Source of the DNA: Anabaena catenula FACHB-362
Lineage (GTDB): Bacteria > Cyanobacteriota > Cyanobacteriia > Cyanobacteriales > Nostocaceae
Direction: 5' to 3'
Assembly: GCF_014698735.1 (NCBI RefSeq)
Contig: NZ_JACJTQ010000046.1
Location: 1-40,626, forward strand
DNA: 40,626 nucleotides
Translations under genes and position numbers: made by a program
Shown: piece by piece, positions 32,513 to 40,626 of the stretch
How positions within the stretch are numbered: the first letter of the stretch is position 1
Layout of the letters: each line of letters opens with the position of its first letter
Notes under the pieces: model-generated
Told to the model about the DNA's origin: nothing
Seen by the model: the letters and a program-made list of their open reading frames with translations, nothing else
Database searches by the model: none

Positions 32513-34618
32513 ATGAATCCAGCTGCAACTACCCCAAAACCTAAATCTTCCCGTCCTCGTCCTAGCGATCGCCGTCAAAAACGCCAAAAAAAGCGGGTAA
32601 GTACCCAGGGACTATACACTAGGGCAATTAGAGATACCTTTCTTAAGCTGCATCCCCAATATGTGATCAAAAATCCTGTCATGTTTCTGGTTTGGGTGGG
32701 AACCATCATCACCCTAGCTGCAACCATATATCCCCCACTATTTGGGACAGTTAACCAGAAAAACCCGGAACTTTTCAACGGCTTGATCACAGTGATTTTG
32801 TTCTTCACCATTTTGTTTGCCAATTTTGCGGAAGCTTTAGCCGAAGGACGCGGTAAAGCCCAAGCTGATGCTTTACGATCAACAAAATCAGAAACCATCG
32901 CCAAAAAAATCGTCGTCGATGGCACAATTACGAAAGTCTCTTCTACCAGCCTCAAACAAGGTGATACTGTCTACGTCGTAGCAGGTGATATCATCCCCGC
33001 TGATGGTGAAGTGATTTTGGGTGTTGCTTCCGTGGATGAATCAGCAATTACTGGGGAATCTGCACCAGTTCTCAAGGAATCAGGTTCAGATGTTGCCAGT
33101 TCCGTTACTGGTGGTACTCGCATCATCTCCGACGAATTAATTATCCGCATCACCGCTGACCCCGGTAAAGGCTTTATTGACCGGATGATTGCCTTAGTCG
33201 AAGGTGCAGAACGTCGCAAAACACCCAATGAAGTAGCCTTGACGGTACTACTGGCAGTTCTCAGCCTCGTATTTTTATTTGTGGTCGCGACAATACCTGC
33301 CTTCGCTTATTATGTGAACAGTCCAGTCAGTGTACCCACACTAATTGCCCTCTTAGTCGCCCTGATTCCCACTACCATTGGCGGTTTACTCAGCGCTATT
33401 GGCATCGCAGGTATGGATCGCGTCGCCCAATTTAACGTTATTGCTACTTCAGGAAGGGCAGTGGAAGCCTGTGGAGATATTAATACTCTTGTATTAGATA
33501 AAACAGGTACAATCACTATCGGTAACCGTTTGGCAGAAGCATTTATCCCCATCAACGGTCATACAATGGCCGAAATTGCCAATATCGCCTTAGCCGCTAG
33601 TATATTGGACGATACACCTGAAGGTAAATCTATCATCCGACTAGCAGAAAGGTTAGGCGCAAAGTTTGACTTAGACCGCAAAAAATCACAAGGAGTAGAA
33701 TTTTCCGCCAAAACCCGCATGAGTGGCACTAATTTACCAGGTGGAAGGGAAGTACGGAAAGGCTCAGTTGCGGCAATTAAAGGGTTTGTCGCTTCCCGCA
33801 ATGGACGCATAGTCCCAGAATTAGATACCGCCTACGAACAAGTTTCCCACCAAGGAGGTACACCCCTAGCCATTTGCCTAGATAATGAAATTTACGGTGT
33901 TATTTATCTTAAAGATATTGTCAAACCTGGTATCCGCGAACGGTTTGACCAAGTGCGGCGAATGGGAGTACGTACCGTCATGCTCACTGGAGACAACTAC
34001 ATTACTGCTGCTGTCATTGCCAAAGAGGCTGGAGTAGATGAATTCATAGCCGAAGCCACACCAGAAGAGAAAATCAGCGTCATTCAACGGGAGCAAGCTG
34101 AGGGTAAACTGGTGGCGATGACAGGAGACGGGACAAATGATGCTCCCGCCTTAGCACAAGCTAATGTAGGTGTGGCCATGAATACAGGCACTCAAGCCGC
34201 CAAAGAAGCAGCTAATATGGTGGATTTGGACTCTGACCCCACAAAATTGATTGATATCATTAGTATTGGTAAACAATTGTTGATTACTCGTGGGGCTTTA
34301 ACGACATTTTCTATCGCTAATGATATTGCTAAATATTTTGCCATTATTCCAGTGATTTTTACGGCTGCTAATCTAGAAAGCTTGAATATTATGAGGTTAA
34401 CCAGTGCTAATTCAGCAGTACTGTCGGCACTGATTTATAACGCTTTAATTATTCCGGCTTTGATTCCTTTGGCATTGAAGGGTGTACAATTTAAACCTTT
34501 AACAGCTAATCAACTTCTGCAACGCAATATCTTGATTTATGGATTAGGTGGTGTGATTGCCCCATTTATTGCTATTAAATTATTAGATATGCTAATTACA
34601 TTGGTGGGGTTAGCTTAA
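32513..34618 (+). CDS. kdpB: K+-transporting ATPase subunit KdpB (kdp2)
   Basis: A 701-residue P-type ATPase subunit. The phosphorylated residue is D329 in [21 protein letters not shown] and the membrane helices match kdpB1 closely. The basic, Pro/Ser-rich N-terminal leader (about 1-40) is 13 residues longer than in kdpB1 and is the most different part. The start lies directly after the heptamer repeat, so its ribosome-binding region is partly made of, or abuts, repeat DNA. It probably pairs with KdpA2 and KdpC2, though mixing with kdp1 subunits is possible. Confidence 0.97.
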   Translation: MNPAATTPKPKSSRPRPSDRRQKRQKKRVSTQGLYTRAIRDTFLKLHPQYVIKNPVMFLVWVGTIITLAATIYPPLFGTVNQKNPELFNGLITVILFFTILFANFAEALAEGRGKAQADALRSTKSETIAKKIVVDGTITKVSSTSLKQGDTVYVVAGDIIPADGEVILGVASVDESAITGESAPVLKESGSDVASSVTGGTRIISDELIIRITADPGKGFIDRMIALVEGAERRKTPNEVALTVLLAVLSLVFLFVVATIPAFAYYVNSPVSVPTLIALLVALIPTTIGGLLSAIGIAGMDRVAQFNVIATSGRAVEACGDINTLVLDKTGTITIGNRLAEAFIPINGHTMAEIANIALAASILDDTPEGKSIIRLAERLGAKFDLDRKKSQGVEFSAKTRMSGTNLPGGREVRKGSVAAIKGFVASRNGRIVPELDTAYEQVSHQGGTPLAICLDNEIYGVIYLKDIVKPGIRERFDQVRRMGVRTVMLTGDNYITAAVIAKEAGVDEFIAEATPEEKISVIQREQAEGKLVAMTGDGTNDAPALAQANVGVAMNTGTQAAKEAANMVDLDSDPTKLIDIISIGKQLLITRGALTTFSIANDIAKYFAIIPVIFTAANLESLNIMRLTSANSAVLSALIYNALIIPALIPLALKGVQFKPLTANQLLQRNILIYGLGGVIAPFIAIKLLDMLITLVGLA

Positions 34619-34705
34619 ATACAGCAGGAATTGAAGAAGTGATAGGAGACACGGAGACGCGGAGAACCTTTTAAATCGCGATTCAAATCTTACTATCCAG
34701 ATCCC

Positions 34706-34740
34706 AAATCTAAAATCTAAAATCTAAAATCTAAAATCTA
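34706..34740. repeat. Heptanucleotide tandem repeat (AAATCTA)x5 between kdpB2 and kdpC2
   Basis: Five perfect AAATCTA copies end 10 bases before the kdpC2 start. A GGAGACACGGAGACGCGG segment (about 34644-34662), of the same family as the block before kdpB2, lies to the left. Confidence 0.92.
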
Positions 34741-34750
34741 AAATTCAATT

Positions 34751-35350
34751 ATGGTATTTATTCAAGAAGCTATCCGAGCCATACGGATGACTCTATTGCT
34801 TTGGTTATTGACAGCAATTATCTATCCTCTGGCAATCCTGGGAATTGGTCAGTTTGCTTTCCCATTTTCAGCCCAAGGTAGCATCATGTTAAACATTGAT
34901 AATCAACCAATTGGTTCGGCTTTGATTGGTCAACTTTTTACATCAGAACGATATTTTCAGGGTCGTCCAAGTGCAGTGAGATATAGTCAAGGCAGGAAAG
35001 CCAAGCCAACGGGTATATCTGGAGCTAGTAATCTCGCTCCTAGTAATCCAGACCTCACTAATAGGATTCGGGAGCAAGCAAATCAATTCCAAGATGACAA
35101 TATACAACCGCTGGCAGATTTAATTTACACATCTGGTTCTGGTTTAGATCCCCACATTTCCTTGAAAGCAGCGCGACAGCAGTTAGCAAGAGTAGCGCGG
35201 GCAAGAGGCATCCAAGATGATGATATAATACCTTTAATTAATAAGTATACTGATGGCAGGTTTTTAGGAATATTTGGTGAACCCGGAGTAAATATTTTAC
35301 GTTTAAATTATGCTCTTGATTTACAAGATGTGAACCGTAACCAAAATTAA
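34751..35350 (+). CDS. kdpC: K+-transporting ATPase subunit KdpC (kdp2)
   Basis: A 199-residue KdpC with the N-terminal helix (about 12-36) and the motifs GSALIGQLF, YFQGRPS, SGASNLAPSNP, TSGSGLDPHI and DGRFLGIFGEPGVN. It is clearly paralogous to kdpC1, with a shorter central part (about 80-95). It ends the kdp2 operon, which has neither kdpG nor kdpD. anmK follows after 90 bases on the same strand and is probably a separate unit. Confidence 0.96.
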   Translation: MVFIQEAIRAIRMTLLLWLLTAIIYPLAILGIGQFAFPFSAQGSIMLNIDNQPIGSALIGQLFTSERYFQGRPSAVRYSQGRKAKPTGISGASNLAPSNPDLTNRIREQANQFQDDNIQPLADLIYTSGSGLDPHISLKAARQQLARVARARGIQDDDIIPLINKYTDGRFLGIFGEPGVNILRLNYALDLQDVNRNQN

Positions 35351-35440
35351 TAATTAGTTTTAAGTATGATGTTGCAGGTTTTGACATCGGCCAGAGTATG
35401 AATTAAACTACTGTTGCAATCTAAATCAAAATCTCTGCCA

Positions 35441-36616
35441 ATGCACCCAACTCGCGTGATCGGTTTAATGAGTGGTACTTCCGTAGATGGCATAGATGCC
35501 GCTTTGGTAGAGATTTGTGGTACGGATTTGGATCTAAAAATTGAATTAGTAGCAGGGGAAACATATTCTTATCCCGCTGAACTACAAGAAAAGATTTTGG
35601 CAATTTGCGCTGGTGCAGCCATCTCAATGGCAGAATTAGCAGAACTAGATGATGCGATCGCTCTAGCTTTTTCCCAAGCCGCCCAAAATATTCAAATTGG
35701 TCATCCACCAGCTACCTTAATCGGCTCCCACGGTCAAACAGTTTACCATCGACCACCGCAGATAAATGGGGAGAAAACTTCTCTCCCTCTCTCATTGGGC
35801 TATAGCTTGCAACTTGGTCGGGGTGATTTAATTTCGCGCCTTACAGGTATTACTACTATCAGTAATTTCCGTGTGGCTGATATTGCCGCTGGTGGTCATG
35901 GTGCGCCTCTTGTTCCTAGAGTTGATGCCTATTTGCTCAGTCATCCACAAGAAGGGCGTTGTATTCAAAATATTGGTGGTATTGGTAATGTTGCTTATAT
36001 ACCTGCTCGGTGTGACAACTGGCTCTCTCAAATTCTTGGTTGGGATACAGGCCCTGGCAATAGTTTGTTGGATCTAGCTGTACAACATTTTACAGATGGT
36101 GCTAAAAGCTACGATGAAAACGGGACTTGGGCAGCTAGCGGTACTCCCTACCATCCATTGGTAGAAAAATGGCTCAGTCAAGATTATTTTCATTTACCAC
36201 CACCTAAATCTACCGGGCGTGAGTTATTTGGTGTCACATACTTCAATAATTGTTTACAAGATGCCCAAGTCTACCAACTCAGCCCCGCAGATGTGTTGGC
36301 GACAATTACAGAACTGACCGCAGCTTCAATTGTTCACAGTTATCGAACCTTTTTACCACAAATGCCACAAAGAGTATTATTATGTGGCGGTGGTAGTCGA
36401 AATCTTTACTTAAAACATCGGTTAGAGTTGTTATTGGCATCAATTCCAGTTTTAACTACAGATGATGTCGGCTTAAGTGCGGCTTTTAAAGAAGCGATCG
36501 CCTTCGCCGTCTTAGCATACTGGCGACAACTAGGTATTCCTGGTAACTTACCCGCTGCAACTGGCGCGGAACAAGAAGTCCTTTTAGGAGAAGTTCACAG
36601 TAATAGTACTGCATGA
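35441..36616 (+). CDS. anmK: Anhydro-N-acetylmuramic acid kinase
   Basis: A 391-residue sugar kinase that phosphorylates and opens 1,6-anhydro-MurNAc to MurNAc-6-phosphate in peptidoglycan recycling. Signatures are [20 protein letters not shown] near the start, [12 protein letters not shown] (catalytic region), [24 protein letters not shown] and [10 protein letters not shown] place the start at the ATG at 35441, just before [12 protein letters not shown] longer frame from a TTG at 35414 adds nine residues that are not typical. Length is normal. A MurQ etherase gene is not in the window. Confidence 0.94.
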   Translation: MHPTRVIGLMSGTSVDGIDAALVEICGTDLDLKIELVAGETYSYPAELQEKILAICAGAAISMAELAELDDAIALAFSQAAQNIQIGHPPATLIGSHGQTVYHRPPQINGEKTSLPLSLGYSLQLGRGDLISRLTGITTISNFRVADIAAGGHGAPLVPRVDAYLLSHPQEGRCIQNIGGIGNVAYIPARCDNWLSQILGWDTGPGNSLLDLAVQHFTDGAKSYDENGTWAASGTPYHPLVEKWLSQDYFHLPPPKSTGRELFGVTYFNNCLQDAQVYQLSPADVLATITELTAASIVHSYRTFLPQMPQRVLLCGGGSRNLYLKHRLELLLASIPVLTTDDVGLSAAFKEAIAFAVLAYWRQLGIPGNLPAATGAEQEVLLGEVHSNSTA

Positions 36617-36706
36617 ACTATATTTTTTGCTGATTTTTCCTTAGTAGACTATGTTAAATATATATCTCTATTTTTACGTATTGGTTCAACACAAGGACTA
36701 TATTCG

Positions 36707-37153
36707 GTGACTCACACTTTTTTATTAGAACCAGGACGCTGGATCATGCAAGGAAGTTGGTTGGAACGTAATGGTATGCCAATCAGCTTTAAGGGCATGA
36801 CTTTAGTAGTTTGGAATCGTGAGAACTGGTTTTCTATGGCAACAAAGTTGGTATTTCCAGGCAGCGATCGCTCAGAAATATCTTGCCAATATAAAGGAAG
36901 ACTGCATAATGGCGATCGTCAATATACTTTTTTACTCCAGCACAATCTTTTAGGACAGGTTGAAGGTGAAGGTTGGATTTGTCCAGATACCATCGTACAG
37001 CGTTACTGGGTATTGGGCGATCGTGAACGTCGTAGCGGTTTTGAAACCTTACACCAGGTGTCAGATGATAATTACTATCTCACTAGCGGTATCCTAGCAG
37101 GTCATTTTTTAACCAGTACAATGGAAGCCAGCCTAGCGCGTCAACCCACATAG
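36707..37153 (+). CDS. Conserved-looking hypothetical protein
   Basis: A 148-residue soluble protein starting at GTG. It is rich in beta-strand patterns with many aromatic residues (FLLEPGRWIMQGSWLERNG, WNRENWF, YTFLLQHNLLGQVEGEGWI, TIVQRYWVLGDRERR). The alternation suggests a small beta-barrel or lipocalin-like fold. No signal peptide, membrane helix or catalytic motif is seen. I do not recognise the family. It is preceded by a 90-base gap after anmK and followed by 330 bases before the kinase gene. Two HIP1-related sites (GCGATCGC near 36863, GGCGATCG near 36911) lie inside it. Confidence 0.75.
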   Translation: MTHTFLLEPGRWIMQGSWLERNGMPISFKGMTLVVWNRENWFSMATKLVFPGSDRSEISCQYKGRLHNGDRQYTFLLQHNLLGQVEGEGWICPDTIVQRYWVLGDRERRSGFETLHQVSDDNYYLTSGILAGHFLTSTMEASLARQPT

Positions 37154-37483
37154 GGAACCTGATTCTAGAAAAGTGAATCTTGTCTATTTTTAGTTAATTA
37201 AAATTAGCTCAAAGGGCTTCAGAATCTACAGTGTTTGAATTTACCCCTAGAAAAGTAAAAAAAGACAATTGCACTAGAGATAAGACACTTACTTTCTATG
37301 TAATCAGCTGCTAAAGCAAAAAAATATTGACAATATTCAAAACTGTGTGAGTGAATATACTTAAGCAGCTAGATAATTCCATTAACACCCTACTTGTTTT
37401 TTACTAAAAGAAAGAAAAATGCAAAAATTAGACCTCTATCAAGGTTTAATCCACGATTGTTGAACATTGGAGTCGAATTATCT

Positions 37484-39082
37484 ATGTCAGACCCCAACAT
37501 TGGTCGTTTACTCAGCAAACGCTACCAGCTTCAAGAACTAATTGGGACTGGAGCAATGGGACGGGTGTATCGTGCTAAGGATATTTTGTTGGGAGGTGTA
37601 CCCGTTGCAATTAAGTTTCTCGCCTTATCCATGCAAAACGAAAAAATGCGTTTGCAAGAACGTTTTGAGCGAGAAGCAAAAACCTGTGCTTTGCTAGGTC
37701 AAAAAAGCATTCATATTGTCCGCGTGATGGACTATGGCGTAGATGAAAATAACACTCCATACTACGTGATGGAATACTTGCAAGGACAAAGCCTAAATAC
37801 TGTAATCCGCAACCAAAATCTACCTATATCTAGATTCCTCAGTATGGCTCGGCAAATTTGTCTGGGCTTACAGTGCGCTCATAATGGTATCCCAGTAGAT
37901 GGGGTAATCTGCCCAATTATCCATCGTGATATTAAGCCTAGCAATATGCTGGTAATTCAAGATGCCAGTTTTGGGGAATTAGTCAAGGTATTAGACTTTG
38001 GCATAGCCAAGTTAATCATGTCGGATAGTGATCAGACGAAATTCTATTTGGGTACTCTCGCTTATTCTTCTCCAGAGCAAATTGAGGGTAAAGAATTAGA
38101 TAATCGCTCGGATATCTATAGTTTGGGTGTGATGATGTTTGAGATGCTCACAGGTAAAATGCCACTGATGGCGTTGACTCAGACTTTTGGAGCATGGTAT
38201 CAAACTCATCTGTTTCAAAAACCTCTGTCATTTACTGAAGTTAATCCCACATTACAAATACCAAAGCCAGTCGAAGATTTGGTGATGAGTTGTTTAGCAA
38301 AAAAAGCAAGCGATCGCCCTCAAAGTATTAATGATATCCTCGCTGTCTTAGTAGCCGCAGAACAGGAGGACAAGATACGTAAAAAGAATAGTCAAAATAT
38401 TCCTTTAGTCAATCAAAGTTTCACAACTCATACCAATATTGAAAAACAGACAAAACCTGAAAAGCGCCTAGCCCCAGCAATTGACAAAAAAAACAAAACT
38501 GAACTGCGGATATCCCCCATCAGCGATGAGATTGCTCGTCTGGCTTCTTGGCCTTCAAATAAACCAATCGCTGATATTTTTTTTCCCCAAACTATCCATA
38601 ATCATGGCGAAGCTTTACCAGCCTTGTGGGTAATGCTACCTGAACAAGAAATTCGTAAGCGCTTAGTCTGTACCCGCTACAATCAATTTCTTTTCATTTC
38701 CCTTCCTCACCCAATGCTGTTGTGGATTACAGTTATCTATAACCGCAAACATGGAGCTAAATGGTTACCTTACTACATTGATCTCAAAACCACTTTTGGA
38801 CAGGAGATCGTCCGCTTACTGCAATATACAGGTAATTATCGCTTGCTATTCTTTGCACGAGAGAGACCCAGTCGCTGTACTCATGTTCTACCTTCCAATA
38901 TTGCCTCCAGTCAATGTGAGCGACTACAAGAGTGGCTGCAAATGAGCAAGATATTGGCATCATCTGGGGACGCACAATACAGTAAGGAGTTACTCAAAAA
39001 AGAGTATGAAAAGATTAAACCGCTAATCCTAGCCAAGCTGGAAGCAATGGATACCGATTCACCATTTGACCTGTCTGGTTAA
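37484..39082 (+). CDS. Serine/threonine protein kinase (Hanks type)
   Basis: A 532-residue kinase. I start it at the ATG at 37484 (MSDPNIGRLLSKRYQL), the usual beginning of cyanobacterial kinases; an upstream TTG would add 30 basic residues. The kinase domain (about 14-285) has G21-T-G-A-M-G, the ATP lysine K44, HRDIKPSN with catalytic D149, DFG at D171, and the APE equivalent SSPEQ. A Lys/Asn-rich linker (about 300-350) leads to a C-terminal domain (about 345-515) with WVMLPEQEIRKR and WLPYYIDLKTTFGQE. This domain carries no known enzyme motif, has no transmembrane helix, and may sense or bind a target. It stands alone on the plus strand. Confidence 0.92.
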   Translation: MSDPNIGRLLSKRYQLQELIGTGAMGRVYRAKDILLGGVPVAIKFLALSMQNEKMRLQERFEREAKTCALLGQKSIHIVRVMDYGVDENNTPYYVMEYLQGQSLNTVIRNQNLPISRFLSMARQICLGLQCAHNGIPVDGVICPIIHRDIKPSNMLVIQDASFGELVKVLDFGIAKLIMSDSDQTKFYLGTLAYSSPEQIEGKELDNRSDIYSLGVMMFEMLTGKMPLMALTQTFGAWYQTHLFQKPLSFTEVNPTLQIPKPVEDLVMSCLAKKASDRPQSINDILAVLVAAEQEDKIRKKNSQNIPLVNQSFTTHTNIEKQTKPEKRLAPAIDKKNKTELRISPISDEIARLASWPSNKPIADIFFPQTIHNHGEALPALWVMLPEQEIRKRLVCTRYNQFLFISLPHPMLLWITVIYNRKHGAKWLPYYIDLKTTFGQEIVRLLQYTGNYRLLFFARERPSRCTHVLPSNIASSQCERLQEWLQMSKILASSGDAQYSKELLKKEYEKIKPLILAKLEAMDTDSPFDLSG

Positions 39083-39195
39083 AGTTAATCTCATTATGTA
39101 TAAGTAGTCATGCAAAATAAATTGCATATTTAGGGGAGGGAATAGGGAACAGTAAAAGAATACAGAGATTTTTAGTTTTTGGCTAAATGTATAAT

Positions 39196-39291
39196 TAGGG
39201 CTTGCTGAGGTACTTACAAAAAATATATGTAGTTTTATATAGCTGTAGCCAGGATAATTAGGACATTATTAATCCTTGAAACTTAGATATA
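39196..39291. repeat. Short repeat element, extended copy
   Basis: The same two 13-base blocks as at 19463-19497 (TAGGGCTTGCTGA and AAACTTAGATATA) but 70 bases apart here. It may be a longer or insertion-bearing copy of one small element. Confidence 0.55.
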
Positions 39292-39302
39292 ATAAGGCTT
39301 TC

Positions 39303-39338
39303 CCTCCTGCCTCCTGCCCTCTGCCTCCTGCCTCCTGC
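39303..39338. repeat. Heptanucleotide-type repeat (CTCCTGC)
   Basis: About five copies of CTCCTGC, with one irregular unit (CCTCTGC) in the middle. Same class as the arrays at 14968, 18354, 19613, 32340 and 34706 but a different unit. Confidence 0.8.
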
Positions 39339-39796
39339 TATAGCACTCAATCCTAAAACGTAAACTTTTATAAACAAAATATCTCTAGATTAGGAAATTA
39401 TAGTTATATAAAACTTGGAAGCGGAGAATAGTAAATATCTAATCCAGTATAATTCAAGTATAGAAGCTTGAAATTTATACTAGAGATGTACAGGCAGTTA
39501 GTGTACAAAAGGTTGTAAAAGTTTATTTAGCCAAATAATATGATCGTGGCTGCGTCAAATGCGTCAATCAAATATAAAGGCTAATTATTGATTTGAGTGA
39601 ACTACTTACAACCTGCTCTCTATAAAGACTTGTGAAAGTTTGATTAAAATGCGAATTAATTTACTGAGACAAGTTTCTGAATTAAAGGCAGTTGCGATCG
39701 CTGATCGAAGTTGACGCCCCAGCATCCCCAGCTGTTTTCCTCCCTGGAACCTAGCAAGAGAAGGAGGTCGCCCACTGCGACACAAGAATATTTACT

Positions 39797-39994
39797 CTAT
39801 GCCATAGTGGAGCCTGGATCTAGTCCCCACTGATGCTTGAGAAGTTCTTTATAGGTTGCCTCCCGCACAACCATTTGCTCATAAAGCCTAACCAAAAAGT
39901 CTTGGGCTTGTTCATGGCTCATGTGCTGAACTTGTGTAGCAAATGAGCGGATGTTAAATTGCTGTTCTAAGGAAAGCTCAACTGGTTGATTCAT
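39797..39994 (-). CDS. nblA: Phycobilisome degradation protein NblA
   Basis: A 65-residue protein starting at the ATG at 39994 (MNQPVELSLEQQFNIRSF). A frame from an upstream TTG adds four residues and is not needed. The helical core FATQVQHMSHEQAQDFLVRL and the C-terminal LLKHQWGLDPG match NblA. NblA acts as a dimer that binds phycobiliproteins and brings them to Clp protease during nitrogen or sulfur starvation, so that phycobilisomes are degraded. The gene is monocistronic. No GTA-N8-TAC NtcA box with exact spacing was found upstream; GTA-N7-TAC near 40070 misses by one base. Confidence 0.93.
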   Translation of the reverse strand: MNQPVELSLEQQFNIRSFATQVQHMSHEQAQDFLVRLYEQMVVREATYKELLKHQWGLDPGSTMA

Positions 39995-40540
39995 AGTTAA
40001 AACCAAAAAACAACGCGTAAAAGTGATATTGCTTACATAAGAGCCAAAGGGATCATACTTGGGACAGTATATGCCTTACATTTGTTGATCCGTATTAAGA
40101 AAGATAACAATTGTTTGACAAAACGCCTAGTTCCCTAAGATTGGTTTTTCTGCTGAGATGTTTTGCACCTAGAGCTACTAATATACAACTCAAGTCTGAT
40201 CAGGTATATTTCGGATAAATAAACCGGTGTTGCAACTCAAGTGGGCTTCAGGATGCTTCCTGGGTTGGCTTAATTAACTCAAGTTGCAGTTGAGACTTAC
40301 AAGGGTGAAAGGTGCAAGATGTCTATTTTCTAGATTATGTAAATTTAGCCTCGTTAGGTAAATTTAGAGGTTAAAGATATTTTTATCAATTTGTAAATAG
40401 GAAAAATGCTCAGATTGAACAAAATGCTGAGTATATTTACTGGATTTTTCAAATATTAATGATTGAACCAATGACTGAGAACGAGGAACGGGTATCACTC
40501 CCTCATTCCCAATGACTATTGACCGAAAATAATGGGATAC
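39995..40540. other. Region upstream of nblA, no gene seen
   Basis: About 550 bases of AT-rich sequence that should hold the nblA promoter. TGCAACT (40231-40237) and AGTTGCA (40282-40288) are inverted copies 44 bases apart. No reading frame, RNA gene or tandem repeat is supported. Confidence 0.5.
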
Positions 40541-40565
40541 AAGCCCCGTCCTTCTAGGACGGCTT
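40541..40565. terminator. Hairpin at the end of an incomplete minus-strand gene
   Basis: AAGCC-CC-GTCCT (40541-40552) pairs with AGGAC-GGCTT (40556-40565), with a CC bulge and a TCT loop. Plus-strand Ts follow. It overlaps the stop codon of the partial gene to its right. Such hairpins also mark the ends of IS200/IS605-type elements in cyanobacteria, so either reading is open. Confidence 0.6.
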
Positions 40566-40626
40566 TTTATTGATTAATTCATCAATATAGTCCCTAACCT
40601 TATCTTGCCATCCTGGGACATCATTG
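40554..40626 (-). CDS. C-terminal end of an unidentified protein (cut by window end)
   Basis: The last 23 codons of a minus-strand frame, reading NDVPGWQDKVRDYIDELINK then KPS and a TAG stop. The charged helical pattern looks like coding sequence. No family can be named from so little. The stop codon lies inside the hairpin at 40541-40565. Confidence 0.4.
   Translation of the reverse strand, partial: NDVPGWQDKVRDYIDELINKKPS

Larger units (their letters stand above)
39083..39796. other. Long intergenic region with repeats, between the kinase gene and nblA
   Basis: 714 bases between convergent genes. It contains the split repeat at 39196-39291, a CCTCCTG-type heptamer array (39303-39338) and, near the nblA stop, a GTCGC/GCGAC hairpin (39767-39781) that may help end the nblA message. 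A HIP1 octamer (GCGATCGC) is at about 39695. I see no gene. Confidence 0.55.

Noticed and set aside
32329-32544. 71-codon frame with NHQSPIT-type repeats
   Set aside because: It is only the translation of the heptamer array between kdpA2 and kdpB2 and overlaps the kdpB2 start.
40069-40083. NtcA-like site upstream of nblA
   Set aside because: The spacing is GTA-N7-TAC, one base short of the consensus.

Overview
The window comes from a low-GC, filamentous (Nostoc/Anabaena-type) cyanobacterium. The evidence is the gene content (petG, cytochrome c6, a cytochrome cM-like protein, nblA, a SigC-like group 2 sigma factor, a DUF3370 protein), the many HIP1 octamers (GCGATCGC), and the heptanucleotide tandem repeats (STRR type) scattered between and even inside genes. 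The assignment rests on my reading of the sequence; no database was searched.

Layout. 1-108: the 3' end of a 5S rRNA and the terminator of an rrn operon. 339-5096: a TPR protein, cytM-like cytochrome, petG, rsmD, hisH, a peptidase C15-like protein and a DUF3370 exported protein. 5268-10359: a ROK sugar kinase, a large TPR plus GT61 glycosyltransferase fusion, a possible 53-codon gene and an orphan peptide-type ABC permease. 10490-14134: a TonB-dependent receptor, an exported TPR protein and cytochrome c6 (petJ). The upstream regions of the receptor and of petJ carry almost the same 26-base element, which suggests a shared, probably metal-responsive, regulator. 14413-21032: a GNAT acetyltransferase, the sigma factor, priA and an FAD monooxygenase. 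21381-21707: a small secreted protein with an animal-like peritrophin (CBM14) chitin-binding domain.

21861-35350 is the centre of the window: two complete sets of Kdp K+-ATPase genes. kdp1 (kdpA-kdpB-kdpG-kdpC-truncated kdpD) runs leftward. A membrane histidine kinase and a NarL-type response regulator run rightward from the same divergent intergenic region, followed by kdp2 (kdpA-kdpB-kdpC) in the same direction. Neither operon has a full-length KdpD or an OmpR-type KdpE. The only kinase and regulator in the locus are the pair between the two pumps, so a split-KdpD control system is a testable idea. Almost every spacer in both operons holds a palindrome or a tandem-repeat block, and the histidine kinase gene itself carries an in-frame repeat insertion.

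35441-40626: anmK (recycling of anhydro-MurNAc), a conserved hypothetical protein, a serine/threonine kinase, nblA (phycobilisome degradation), long repeat-bearing intergenic stretches, and the last 23 codons of an unidentified gene on the minus strand that ends in a strong hairpin.
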